This document shows positions 33,581 to 42,516 of a DNA stretch of 64,000 nt, one piece after another. Origin of the DNA: Duganella phyllosphaerae (GTDB lineage Bacteria > Pseudomonadota > Gammaproteobacteria > Burkholderiales > Burkholderiaceae_D). How positions within the stretch are numbered: position 1 is the first letter of the stretch; each line of letters opens with the position of its first letter. The DNA lies in assembly GCF_001758785.1 (NCBI RefSeq), contig NZ_LROM01000072.1, positions 1-64,000 of the forward strand, written 5' to 3'. The notes under the pieces are model-generated. The model ran no database searches, was not told the DNA's origin, and worked only from the letters and a program-made list of their open reading frames with translations. Position numbers and translations under genes: made by a program.

Positions 33581-34531
33581 TTGAGGTGGCGTCAGCGAGG
33601 TTCCGTGCATCAGCCAAATCAGCCTTCGGAAATTCAACCAAGCCCATCTACGCTTGCCTCGGTGCCCGTTCATGGGCTGCGTTCCATGCGCGTACACGCA
33701 GAAGAAGAGGATGCAGCACCCTTCTCGCAAACACCGTGGCAGATTGCGTACGATTACGGCACCATTTTCTATTGCGCGGCGCACCAGGTAGAAGAACAGC
33801 TCGAAGTCAATCACCACATGATGGGGGTTGAGCTGACACCGGGCATCGTGCGCACGCGCTTCAATTCCGCGCGCTGGTCGAGTGACATCGTCTTCTCGGG
33901 AGCGCTCTATTTCGTCGGCGCCGGATCCGCGCTCGAAGTCAAGAAGGAACAACCGATCGACTTCGTTCTGGCATCGATCGATCCAAAATATTTCGACCGT
34001 TTCATGGAGGAAGCCGGTATCGTCGGCGCGGCGCCAAGATTTGCCTTTAACATGCTTGACACGACGGTGTATGCCCAGGCGCGGCAGCTGCGCCGGATGT
34101 TTTTGCAACGCGACCGCGACGTCGGCCTGTTTGCGTCCGAGTTCGTTCACAATGCGGCCGGCCGCATTTTGCAATGCGCCGATACGCGCCGCCGTTCCTG
34201 TCGTTATCAGCTCACCCCGCATCAAATCCGCACCGCGCTTGAGTTCATCAACGACAATCTTTCGACCTCGCTGTCGGTCGCAACCCTGGCGCAGGAGGCG
34301 ACCGGCCTGAGCGGCTTTTACTTCGCTCACGCTTTCACCGCCATGCTCGGCTACTCGCCGCATCAGTACATACTGGACCGGCGCGTGTCGCGGGCGCATC
34401 AACTGATCACCAACACCATGTCATCCCTGGCCGAGATATCCTATTGCGTTGGCTTCTCAAGCCAAGCGCATATGACCAGCACATTTTGCAAGCGTTTCGG
34501 CGTGACGCCAGGGCGACTTCGGCAATCCTAG
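33581..34531 (+). CDS. AraC-family transcriptional regulator
   Basis: A 316-residue protein starting with TTG at 33581 (an internal ATG at about 33686 is an alternative). Residues about 60-200 form a ligand-binding domain of the AraC_binding_2 kind. The C-terminal 110 residues hold both helix-turn-helices (SVATLAQEATGLSGFYFAHAFTAMLGYSPHQYI and SLAEISYCVGFSSQAHMTSTFCKRFGVTPGRLR). Regulators of this length often control aromatic catabolic genes. It converges with the chemoreceptor gene at 34566-36141. The next gene beyond that is an NCS1 permease. Its target is not evident. Confidence 0.9.
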   Translation: MRWRQRGSVHQPNQPSEIQPSPSTLASVPVHGLRSMRVHAEEEDAAPFSQTPWQIAYDYGTIFYCAAHQVEEQLEVNHHMMGVELTPGIVRTRFNSARWSSDIVFSGALYFVGAGSALEVKKEQPIDFVLASIDPKYFDRFMEEAGIVGAAPRFAFNMLDTTVYAQARQLRRMFLQRDRDVGLFASEFVHNAAGRILQCADTRRRSCRYQLTPHQIRTALEFINDNLSTSLSVATLAQEATGLSGFYFAHAFTAMLGYSPHQYILDRRVSRAHQLITNTMSSLAEISYCVGFSSQAHMTSTFCKRFGVTPGRLRQS

Positions 34532-34565
34532 CCTGGTTCGATGCCAGGATTACCTTCGCCTCCCC

Positions 34566-36141
34566 TTACCTTGCGGAGCGGCCTGGCGCAAGCTTGAACA
34601 CCGAGACAGCCTGTACCAATTGCTCGGCCTGCGCGCGCTGGCTGGCCGAGGCGGCGGCCGTCTCTTCCACCAACGCAGCGTTTTGTTGCGTCATCTGGTC
34701 CATTTGGCTGATGGCGCCGCTGACCTGGCGGATGGTATGACTTTGCGTCAGCGTCGCCGCGTTGATCTCCTCGACGATGTCGCCGACGCGTTTGATGGCG
34801 TCGACGGTTTCCTGCATGGCGCCGCCCGCCTGCCCCGCCAGCACGGCGCCACGCGCGACCTGTTCCCTATTTTTGGGTAATCATGTTTTTAATTTCCTTG
34901 GCCGCCTCGCTGCTACGTCCGGCCAGCGAACGCACTTCCGTCGCCACCACGGCAAAGCCACGCCCCTGCTCGCCGGCGCGCGCCGCCTCCACTGCGGCGT
35001 TGAGCGCGAGGATATTGGTCTGGAAGGCAATCCCATCGATGACCCCGATAATATCGCCGATCTGGCGGCTGAAATCCGAGATGCTTTGCATGGTGGTCAC
35101 CACTTGTCCCACCACATCGCCACCACGAATTGCCACGGAACAGGCGGTCTGCGCCAACTGGTTCGCGCTCCGGGCGTTCTCGGTGTTGTCACCCACCGTT
35201 TTACCAAGCTCATCCATTGATGCCGTGGTTTCTTCCAGCGCGCAGGCCTGCTGTTCCGTACGACTGGAGAGATCAAGTGAGCCCTGGGCAATTTCTGCCG
35301 AGGCGCTGGCCAGGTTGTCACTGGCACCGCGCACACCCGCGACAATGCCGGCCAAACTGCCATGCATGCGCGCAATGTTAGACATCACGCTGACACGATC
35401 GCCTGGCCGCACCGTGATCTGCTCGCCGAGATCGCCAGCCGCGATCTGCGCAGCATAGCGGGCCAAATCGCGCGGTTCGGCGCCCAGTTCCTTGTGCAGC
35501 ACTCTCAACGAGGTCACCGCCGCCACGACACCGCTGATCAGCGCCAGCAGGAACGCCCCGCCGCTGATGCGCTTCGCCAGCTGATAATTATTCTGCGTCG
35601 TGTCACGCAGTTTCAGGTTCTCATCCGACTGGTATTGCACCAATTTTTTAAGCCTGGCCTGCAGCTCCGCCATGGCCGGCTTGGCCCTTGAAATCAACCA
35701 GGCGCTAGCCTCGTCGCGCTGGCCTTGATTGATCAGTTCAATAAATCGATCGAAATCCGGGCCGGACCGGGCCTGCGTCCATTCGAGCAATCCCTTTACC
35801 TGCCGACTGCCTTCAGGATCGTCGAGGCTCAACACGCGCAACTCCTCGATCTCTTTTTTATAGACCGTATACGCTTGACCGCCCGCCTGCACTGCCGCCT
35901 TGACCGCCGCGCTGTCATTGGTGATCATCGTAATCATTGTCGATTCCACGCCGACATGAAGTAAATCCGCCAGGCTCTGTGTCAGATACAGCTTTCTATT
36001 GTTTTCGTTCACTACCAAATTCAAATTGGCGTTAGCCTGTTGCAACTGCCATAAAGTCAGCATACCGGCGACTAAAAATAGCGCGACGGTTACCACGAGT
36101 CCAGCAACAAGCCGCGTACGGATGGTCAAATGATTGAACAT
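34566..36141 (-). pseudogene. Methyl-accepting chemotaxis protein, frameshifted near its C-terminus
   Basis: The first 424 codons (36141 to 34867) encode a classical receptor. A membrane segment at residues 12-32 is followed by a four-helix-bundle ligand domain and a second membrane segment near 190-210. A HAMP domain and the signalling tip [29 protein letters not shown] come next. The frame ends after EIKNMITQK. Shifting by one base restores [17 protein letters not shown] through to VFKLAPGRSAR at 34566, the normal end of this family. Removing one A from the five-A run at 34870-34874 (T run on the plus strand) would rejoin the frames, so this is a one-base insertion or a sequencing error. 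The lost part includes a methylation helix, so the truncated product is probably unstable or locked. Confidence 0.85.
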
Positions 36142-36272
36142 GGATGTTCCAAGATAAAATGACGACAGGATGCCGAAAGCCGGGAAGCGTGCAGTTGCGC
36201 TACCCCGGCCGCGGCCACGATCGCATGCAGTTTTCCCGTCTGCTTATCGGTCGAGCTCACACATGATTGGTA

Positions 36273-36297
36273 GCGCCGCAACGTCACGTTGCGGCGC
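36273..36297 (-). terminator. Hairpin after the NCS1 permease gene
   Basis: Perfect 11-bp stem GCGCCGCAACG / CGTTGCGGCGC with a 3-nt loop, 37 bp after the permease stop and before the chemoreceptor start. No clear T run. Confidence 0.65.
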
Positions 36298-36333
36298 ATG
36301 CAATTGCTTCATTGCGCGACGTAAGGCGCCGGC

Positions 36334-37734
36334 TCAGCGCGGGCGGCGAAACACGAACGCACGCAATACCGGATACAGGACCAGGCAAGCAACCAGGGCG
36401 GTGAAGAATTCGACCGGCAAATGGGCCTTGAGCACATAGTGCGCAAGCACCGTTGCGACAATGGTCGTGATCACGCCGGCCCAATTGACGGACTGGACTC
36501 CCTGCTTGAGCGCGGCGCTGCGGTCGGCGAAGAAGAAGAAGTCGCAGATAATGATGGCGCTGACACAGGTAGTCAGCACGCCGAGCAGCGTGATCCAGGC
36601 ATTCACCAGCGCCAGCAGCTCACCGTACAGCATGACCAGGCCGATGATGTTCGCCAGGATGACGAACGTGACGCGCCCCGGACGCCAGCCGACGGTGGCG
36701 TCGAAAAAATTCGACAACGACAGCGAGGCGCTATAGGTGTTGAGTACTTGCGCCTTGCCCTGCGCCAGCACCATGAGCAGGCTGCCGATGACGCCACCGA
36801 ACACGATGAAGGCGGCGGCGATGGAATCGGGGCTCTCGAGCACCATCTTGTGCGCCACGTCGGGGGCCATGCCCTTGGCGACATAGAACTCGACCAGGGC
36901 CGGCACGCCGGCGTACATGAACACCCCGCCGATGCCCACCATCACCACGTCCATGGCGATGTTGCCGATCAAGGCGGCGATGCCGATTTGCGACGAGCTT
37001 TTTGCATAACGGCCGATGTCGGCATCGACCAACGCCAGGGCGCCGGCCGAACCAATCAGGATGTTGACGGCAAAGATGAATTTACCGAGATCGCTGTCGG
37101 CGCCCATCGACTTCAGGACATCGGCGGGAAACTGGGAAGTAAACGACATCAGCGTGCCGACATCGGCCGTCGATTGCTCCATCACCCGCGCTGTCATGTA
37201 CACCAGGACCAACAAAAAGGCAATCAGCGTGATGGAAGAAACCTTCGACACCAGGGCAAAACCATAAGCGGTCAGCAAAATCCAGCACACGGTGAGGATC
37301 CCGTAGATGATCACTTTCATGACCAGCGTGTCCTCCACCCCGAAATAGAAAATCAGGCCCTTGTACAACAGGGCGTTTTCCAGTGCCAGGAATCCGATAA
37401 TCATGAAAGAGAAGATCAGCGACGCGATGACCGAACCTTGATTGCCGAAGCCGAAATAGCGGGCCATAACCGTGCTCGACAATCCCGTCTTGTACGCCAC
37501 ATGCCCGGTCAACCAGCCCATCAAAGCGCCGACGCAGGTGACGAACAGGCCAGCGAGCATGGCGATCTGAAAGCCGGCAACGAAGGTGATCAAGGCACCG
37601 AAAAACAACTGCACCAGGGTGGTGGCGATGCCCGCCGTATTCCAGCTCAAGGTGAGCCAGTTCTGTCGTTCCCCGCTAGGAACGCTCTCCAGAGCATGAT
37701 CTTCCTTGTTGCTCTGTAATGTCTGCACTGCCAT
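36334..37734 (-). CDS. NCS1-family permease (cytosine/purine/hydantoin type, CodB-like)
   Basis: A 466-residue protein with about twelve membrane helices. The N-terminal signature NWLTLSWNTAGIATTLVQLFFGALITFVAG and the inner motif GSAGALALVDADIGRYAKS are those of the nucleobase:cation symporter-1 family. NCS1 members carry cytosine, allantoin, hydantoins, uracil or N-heterocyclic vitamins. The gene stands alone between a chemoreceptor and a short AraC-type gene, with its own promoter at 37825-37853. The promoter shares its -35 context with the iorA operon, so co-regulation and an N-heteroaromatic substrate are possible. This is inference. Confidence 0.9.
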   Translation of the reverse strand: MAVQTLQSNKEDHALESVPSGERQNWLTLSWNTAGIATTLVQLFFGALITFVAGFQIAMLAGLFVTCVGALMGWLTGHVAYKTGLSSTVMARYFGFGNQGSVIASLIFSFMIIGFLALENALLYKGLIFYFGVEDTLVMKVIIYGILTVCWILLTAYGFALVSKVSSITLIAFLLVLVYMTARVMEQSTADVGTLMSFTSQFPADVLKSMGADSDLGKFIFAVNILIGSAGALALVDADIGRYAKSSSQIGIAALIGNIAMDVVMVGIGGVFMYAGVPALVEFYVAKGMAPDVAHKMVLESPDSIAAAFIVFGGVIGSLLMVLAQGKAQVLNTYSASLSLSNFFDATVGWRPGRVTFVILANIIGLVMLYGELLALVNAWITLLGVLTTCVSAIIICDFFFFADRSAALKQGVQSVNWAGVITTIVATVLAHYVLKAHLPVEFFTALVACLVLYPVLRAFVFRRPR

Positions 37735-38043
37735 TGTTATCTCCTATTTCGTTATTTTCTTAAACCGATCAGGCCAGGACTCAGGCTTTGAGCGCGCTTA
37801 ATTCGGTCTCATACACCAAAATCCAGTATGTGATCGAGGGAAATATTAGTCAAATAAATGGCATTTAGAAGCAGGATTAGTCCGACAGATAACTTGTCAA
37901 TTCGGAGATGGCAGGGGGAACACGGAATCGATATTCCCGTGTCATGCGAGCAAGGCATCTGCAGTACGTGCATTACCCGCGTATTGCACCATTCGGTCAC
38001 CATCGCCCGCGATTCACAGCACTTGCCTGGGTAACGCGATCGG
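37735..38043 (-). other. 309-bp intergenic region carrying the permease promoter
   Basis: No gene is supported here. The left half carries the permease promoter candidate. The right part holds several short inverted repeats around GGTAAC near 38030-38052, next to the end of the AraC-type gene, possibly its terminator. Nothing else is recognised. Confidence 0.5.
37825..37853 (-). promoter_or_regulatory. Promoter candidate for the NCS1 permease
   Basis: Minus strand TTGACT (37853-37848), 17-bp spacer, CATACT (37830-37825). ATTTATTTGACTAATATT is almost identical to the iorA promoter context. Confidence 0.55.
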
Positions 38044-38475
38044 TTACCAGAATGCCCCCGCGTGCTTCGGCAACTGCCCGAACCGTAACTTGTAATACCC
38101 CGCAAACCGCCCCGGATGCCCGAAGCCAAAGGTCAGCGCGAGCTCGGCCACGCTGGTCTCCGGTCGCGCCGCCAGTTGCGCGTGGGCGGCGTCAAGGCGC
38201 AGGTTGCGCAGCAATTCCATCGGCGAGACGCCGTGGTGCCGGTTGCACAGGATATTGAGGCTGCGCACACTGGTGCCCGCCGCGTGCGCCAGGTCGGCCA
38301 GCGCTACCGGCGCGCACAGCTTGGCGCGCATGTAGCGCTCCAGTGCATCGAGGCGCCTGGCGGCGCTGGCCGCCTGCAGGTGTGGGCCGACCTTTTCGTC
38401 AGCGTGGAATACGCAGCCTTGATCGACGCGTGCGAGATCGATTGATGCACCGATGGTTTGCATGAAAGCCTCCAT
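38044..38475 (-). CDS. Short AraC-type HTH protein, N-terminal domain absent
   Basis: A 143-residue protein. Residues about 42-140 form the double helix-turn-helix of AraC/XylS regulators (VALADLAHAAGTSVRSLNILCNRHHGVSPMELLRNLRL and SVAELALTFGFGHPGRFAGYYKLRFGQLP). Regulators of this subclass are normally about 320 residues, and the sensor domain is missing. Only 85 bp separate the start from the next gene upstream, and no sensor sequence is found there, so it is a stand-alone DNA-binding domain or a truncated relic. It lies directly after the dehydrogenase operon on the same strand and may have been its regulator. Confidence 0.8.
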   Translation of the reverse strand: MEAFMQTIGASIDLARVDQGCVFHADEKVGPHLQAASAARRLDALERYMRAKLCAPVALADLAHAAGTSVRSLNILCNRHHGVSPMELLRNLRLDAAHAQLAARPETSVAELALTFGFGHPGRFAGYYKLRFGQLPKHAGAFW

Positions 38476-38560
38476 AAAACACGGGTGACGGGCGCCAGCG
38501 GTAACCTGCCGGGGACCCGGATGATGCTCGAATCAGCGCCGTTTCCCTGCCTGTGCCGGA

Positions 38561-40024
38561 TCAGTGCGGCAGCCGCAGCTTGGCCAGGCTGATGACGGAG
38601 ACCGGCTTGACGGGCGCGCGGGCGGTGAAATGACCGAGGCAGTCGACCGGCTTGCCGGTGGCTTCGGCGAGGATCTGCGCGCTGGTATGCTGGCAGTAGC
38701 GGCCCTGGCACATGCCCATGCCGGTGCGGCAGGCCAGTTTGACGCTATTGATATCGCCGACATGGGGATTCGCGCTTAAAAACTCGCGCACGGTATCGGC
38801 GCCCACTTCTTCGCAGCGGCAAATCAGGGTGTCGCCGCTGGCCAGGCGCGCCAGCGCCACCATGTTGGGCGCGAAGAAACGCAACACCACGTCGCTGAAA
38901 TGATGGGCGCGGCGCAGCGCCTGCTGCAGCCTGGACAGCGCCGCATCGGCCTGCTGTGGCGCTGGCGTGGCGATAAAGCCCAGTGCGCGCGCGATATCGA
39001 GCGCCGCCAGCCGGCCTTCCAGGTGCGCCATTTCGGCGCCGCCGATACCGCCAGGTTCGCCCGCCACCCAAACGCCACGCACACTGCTGCGCATGGCGGC
39101 GTCGCGGACTACGACCCAGCCGCCGGCCGCCTCGCGGTAATCGACAGCGCAGCCGGCCTGGCGCGCCAGTTCGGTCGAGGCCAGCAGGCCGTAGCCGATC
39201 ACCAGCGTATCGGCGGCCAGCGTGCGCTCGCTACCGGGCAGCGCTTTCCAGTCGGCGTCGACCCCGGCCAGGGTGACGCTGTTGACCGCCTCCCCGCCGG
39301 CGGCGGACTGGATCAACGTGGAAAAGCGCAGCGGCACCCGGTGGCGCTTCAGATTCCACAGCGCGCGCGCCATCTGCAGCATCAGGCCGACGTGGCCGGG
39401 CACGGCGCGCCAGCTGGCCAGCAGTTCGCGCACCCCGGGCCGCGGCCGGGCGATGGCCACTTCCGCCACCTCGGCGCCGGCTTTGAGCAGCAGGTCGGCC
39501 ACCAGCAGCAGCAGCGGATGCGAGCCAGCCAGCACGAAGCGGCTGCCGGGGCGCAGGAACTGGCTTTTGAGCAAGGTTTGCACACCACCTGCGCTCATCA
39601 CGCCAGGCAGGGTCCAGCCCGGAAACGCCACCGGCAGGTCGTACGCGCCGGTGGCGATCAGCAAGGCCTTGCCCGCGATCAGTTCGGCCTGTTCGGCGCT
39701 GGCAACGCCCAGGCGCAAGCCCTCACGGTCAGTGTCGCGGAACACGCCCCACGCCGTCTGACCATAGCGCCAGTCGATACGCTGGTCGGCGCGCGCCCGC
39801 TGCAGCAGGTCAGCGCCGAAGGGATAGGCCGGCGCGGCGGCGGGATGGCTGAAGGTGGCCGGTGGCTGACGGAAAATCTGCCCGCCGGGCGCATACTGTT
39901 CGTCGATGACAACCACGCGCAGGCCATGGTCGGCGGCGTCCAGCGCGGCCGACAGGCCGGCCGGGCCGGCGCCAACCACGATCAGGTCGAAGGGCGGGGT
40001 CTCTGGCGATTCTGCGGGGCTCAT
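38561..40024 (-). CDS. FAD/2Fe-2S oxidoreductase subunit (HcnB / D-hydroxyproline dehydrogenase alpha-like)
   Basis: A 487-residue flavoprotein with an N-terminal FAD fold (LIVVGAGPAGLSAALDAADHGLRVVVIDEQYAPGGQI) and a C-terminal BFD-like cluster domain with four cysteines (ICRCEEV, then CRTGMGMCQGRYC). This is the architecture of the large subunit in three-part amino-acid dehydrogenases: hydrogen cyanide synthase HcnB, opine oxidase subunit A, and D-hydroxyproline dehydrogenase. It is the last gene of the operon that begins with the XRE-cupin regulator. The two partner subunits are adjacent. With a DapA-family gene in the same operon, D-hydroxyproline or another imino/D-amino acid is the likeliest substrate. 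Confidence 0.87.
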   Translation of the reverse strand: MSPAESPETPPFDLIVVGAGPAGLSAALDAADHGLRVVVIDEQYAPGGQIFRQPPATFSHPAAAPAYPFGADLLQRARADQRIDWRYGQTAWGVFRDTDREGLRLGVASAEQAELIAGKALLIATGAYDLPVAFPGWTLPGVMSAGGVQTLLKSQFLRPGSRFVLAGSHPLLLLVADLLLKAGAEVAEVAIARPRPGVRELLASWRAVPGHVGLMLQMARALWNLKRHRVPLRFSTLIQSAAGGEAVNSVTLAGVDADWKALPGSERTLAADTLVIGYGLLASTELARQAGCAVDYREAAGGWVVVRDAAMRSSVRGVWVAGEPGGIGGAEMAHLEGRLAALDIARALGFIATPAPQQADAALSRLQQALRRAHHFSDVVLRFFAPNMVALARLASGDTLICRCEEVGADTVREFLSANPHVGDINSVKLACRTGMGMCQGRYCQHTSAQILAEATGKPVDCLGHFTARAPVKPVSVISLAKLRLPH

Positions 40025-40025
40025 G

Positions 40026-40325
40026 TCAGACGGTCTCGATATGCATATTGGGGGCGATCAGGGTCATGCAGCTGCGCGTGCCGGGGCGACCGTCGACCGT
40101 CACGGCACACTCGAAGCACACGCCCATATTGCACACCGGCGCGCGCGGTGCGCCGCCCTGGGTCGTGCGAAAACGGTGGGTGCCGGCCGCCAGCAGCGCC
40201 GTGGCGACGGTCTCGCCGGGGTAGGCCGGCGCTGCCGCGCCATTGATGTAGATGGTGACGGCGGCGGGGCGCATCGGTTCTGCGCCGGCGGCGTGATGGG
40301 GCGTGGTGCGGCGCGAATTAAGCAA
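40026..40325 (-). CDS. Small 2Fe-2S ferredoxin-like subunit (HcnA-type)
   Basis: A 99-residue protein with the 2Fe-2S cysteine pattern APVCNMGVCFECAVTVDG and a later Cys in TRSCM. Size and motif are those of the gamma subunit of HcnABC-type or D-hydroxyproline dehydrogenases, which passes electrons between the two flavin subunits. It lies one base before the alpha-like gene and overlaps the upstream beta-like gene by 8 bp, so the three subunits are co-translated. The start at ATG 40325 gives a short N-terminal extension. Confidence 0.88.
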   Translation of the reverse strand: MLNSRRTTPHHAAGAEPMRPAAVTIYINGAAAPAYPGETVATALLAAGTHRFRTTQGGAPRAPVCNMGVCFECAVTVDGRPGTRSCMTLIAPNMHIETV

Positions 40326-41526
40326 AGGTCAAACTCCCGAAGCGGTTGGGGTCATAGCGGCTGACATCGAATTCATCGGGCCGGCCCAGCACCTTGTTGG
40401 CCAGCACGCGGGCATAGGTCGGGCCGAGGGTGAACGCCGAGCCGCCGGTGGCGATAAAGGCGCCCGGCGCGCGCGGCACCTCGCCGATCAGCGGCAGCTG
40501 GTCGGCCACCAGCGCCGTCATGCCGGTCCAGACCCGCAGCACAGGCAGGTGCGCCACGCCCGGCACCACGGCAGCGGCAGCGGCCATGTTGCCGGCCAGG
40601 GAAGTCAATAACAGTTCCGGCTTGCGTTCCAGGTCGATAATGCCGTGCTGCTGATGCAGGCGCGCGGGCCAGCCGCCGCCGATCAGCACATTGCCCTCGA
40701 TTGTCTGCTTCATCGACAGCCGCCGTCCCGCATGTTGCACCAGGTGGCGCACCAAGGGCGCGCTGCGCGCGGTGGCCGTCATGGTCAGGCCAACCGGGCT
40801 GACAGGCAGCACCGTGCCTGCCATCTGCGCCACACGGCCGGACCAGGCCCCGGCCGTGATGACGATGGTGGCGGCGCGCTGCACGCTGCCATCGTCCAGC
40901 GTTACCGTCCAGCCGTGGCGCGCGCGCGCAATCGCCGCTACGCCCGACTTGGTGCGCAGTTCGGTCCCGAGCCGCACGGCGGCGTTGGCGTAAGCCAGGC
41001 TGCAGCGGCGCGGATCAGCCTTGCCTTCGGACGGGCAGAAGGCAGCCGCCAGGATTGACGGCCCCATGTAGGGGGCGCGGTGGCGCACTTCGTCGCCGTC
41101 GAGCATGCGTGTTTCCAGGCCGCTTTGCTGTTCCAGCGCCACCTTGCGGGCCAGACGCTGGACCTGCTGCGGCGTTTCGGCCACCATGAAGCCGCCGTGC
41201 TGGACCACGCCGACACTGGCGCCCAGCTCCGCTTCGAGGCCCGCCCACGCCTGTTGCGCATGCAGGTGCAATGGCATCGCTTCGGCCGCCTTTTTCGCTG
41301 CTTCTTCGCCGTTTTCGATCATCCGGTATTCGAGCTGGAAATGCAGGCTGCCCGCATTCTGGCCGGAAGCCTGCCGGTTGATCTGGTCTTTTTCGACCAG
41401 CAGCACGCTGCTGCCGGCCAGGGCCAGGTAGTAGGCGACAGCGCTGCCCAGCAGGCCACCACCGATCACCAGGGTGTCGACAATGCGCCCGTAGGCGGGG
41501 GAATCCGGAACGATGGCCGCTGGCAT
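40318..41526 (-). CDS. FAD-dependent D-amino-acid-type dehydrogenase subunit (HcnC-like beta)
   Basis: A 402-residue DAO-family flavoprotein. The N-terminal motif is VDTLVIGGGLLGSAVAYYLALAGSSVLLVEKDQ, and ATGGSAFTLGPTYARVLANKVLGRPD closes the FAD site. It matches the catalytic subunit of three-component dehydrogenases (HcnC, opine oxidase B, D-hydroxyproline dehydrogenase beta), which oxidises the C-N bond to an imine. The neighbour upstream, 2 bp away, is a DapA-family lyase/deaminase that could process that imine. The amino acid itself cannot be read from the sequence. No proline/4-hydroxyproline racemase gene is found in the window. Confidence 0.87.
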   Translation of the reverse strand: MPAAIVPDSPAYGRIVDTLVIGGGLLGSAVAYYLALAGSSVLLVEKDQINRQASGQNAGSLHFQLEYRMIENGEEAAKKAAEAMPLHLHAQQAWAGLEAELGASVGVVQHGGFMVAETPQQVQRLARKVALEQQSGLETRMLDGDEVRHRAPYMGPSILAAAFCPSEGKADPRRCSLAYANAAVRLGTELRTKSGVAAIARARHGWTVTLDDGSVQRAATIVITAGAWSGRVAQMAGTVLPVSPVGLTMTATARSAPLVRHLVQHAGRRLSMKQTIEGNVLIGGGWPARLHQQHGIIDLERKPELLLTSLAGNMAAAAAVVPGVAHLPVLRVWTGMTALVADQLPLIGEVPRAPGAFIATGGSAFTLGPTYARVLANKVLGRPDEFDVSRYDPNRFGSLTFA

Positions 41527-41528
41527 GC

Positions 41529-42467
41529 TTACGCCGCCTGAGTGGCGATGCCCAGGCTTTCCAGCGTGGCGCGCACCATCTCGACTTCGGCCGCCGACAG
41601 CTCCAGCAGCGGACGGCGCACATGGCCGGCCGGCACACCGCGCAGGCGCAGCGCCGTCTTGAGGATGGCCTGGGCGCTGCCGTAATTGCCGGCGAAATCC
41701 TTGTTGAACCAGGCCTTCATGATGACGCGGTCGCGCGCGCCCAGCGCCACGGCACCGGCCTTGTCGCCTTGCTCGATCAGGCGCCAGAAGTCCGGATGGT
41801 CCGAGCCCAGCACGCCGCCGGCGCCCATCAGGCCGTCGCCACGCCCCAGCGCCACCAGGTCGGCGCCCAATTCCGAGGTCGGCACGTTAAAGTAGCGCAC
41901 CTTGTCACTCAAGGCATACAGGCCGTCGAGGAAACCGGCGAAGTTCGGTGTCGAGTTCTTGATGGCCACCACGTGGTCGATATCGGCCAACTCGTTGAGA
42001 AGGTCGGTGTCCAGGTCTATCACGCAGCCGCGCGGCCAGTTGTAGATGCAGATGGGAATATCGGTGGCGTCCGACACGTCCTGGTAGAACTGCAGCAACT
42101 CGCGGCGGCTCGGCACGATATATGGCGGCGGCGTGAGCAGGATGCCGTCCAGTCCCGCTTTTTCGGCCGCGCGCGCGTGGCGTATGGCTTCCAGCGCCGT
42201 ATAGGCATTGCAGCCGCCCAGCACCGTGATGCGCTTGTCGATCGCGCGGCCGCCTTCGAGAAACAGCTGTGCGCGTTCGGACTCGCTCAAGCTGAACCAT
42301 TCGCCCGACGTGCCGGCCAGGACCACGCCGTGCATACGCTGCTCGATATACCATTCCAGCTGCTTGGGCAGGTCATCCCAGGCCATCTCGCCGTCGCGCG
42401 TAAAAGGGGTGGTGATGGCCGGAATATAGCCGGTCCAGTTGATATCGTTACGGTTCATGGCATTCAC
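41529..42467 (-). CDS. Dihydrodipicolinate synthase family protein (DapA-like lyase/deaminase)
   Basis: A 312-residue TIM-barrel enzyme. The Schiff-base lysine is K170 (VVAIKNST), the assisting Tyr is Y142 (CIYNWPRG), and the carboxylate-binding loop is AGTSGEW. Besides DapA itself the family includes 1-pyrroline-4-hydroxy-2-carboxylate deaminase (HypD/LhpC), KDG aldolases and N-acetylneuraminate lyase. Co-transcription with a three-subunit amino-acid dehydrogenase favours the HypD-type role: deamination and ring opening of a pyrroline carboxylate to 2-oxoglutarate semialdehyde. Replacement of the usual GE(F/Y)-type context by GEWFSL argues against a biosynthetic DapA. Confidence 0.85.
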   Translation of the reverse strand: MNAMNRNDINWTGYIPAITTPFTRDGEMAWDDLPKQLEWYIEQRMHGVVLAGTSGEWFSLSESERAQLFLEGGRAIDKRITVLGGCNAYTALEAIRHARAAEKAGLDGILLTPPPYIVPSRRELLQFYQDVSDATDIPICIYNWPRGCVIDLDTDLLNELADIDHVVAIKNSTPNFAGFLDGLYALSDKVRYFNVPTSELGADLVALGRGDGLMGAGGVLGSDHPDFWRLIEQGDKAGAVALGARDRVIMKAWFNKDFAGNYGSAQAILKTALRLRGVPAGHVRRPLLELSAAEVEMVRATLESLGIATQAA

Positions 42468-42516
42468 TCACAGTTAAAAAGCGGATCAGAAAAGGCAGGG
42501 GCGCGGAACGGGGTGT

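Noticed and set aside
34860..34880. Programmed frameshift in the chemoreceptor
   Set aside because: The required shift is +1 and there is no slippery heptamer, pseudoknot or precedent for chemoreceptors; an indel in the A run is simpler.
41529..42467. Housekeeping DapA for lysine synthesis
   Set aside because: It sits in a catabolic operon with an amino-acid dehydrogenase and its active-site surroundings differ from biosynthetic DapA.
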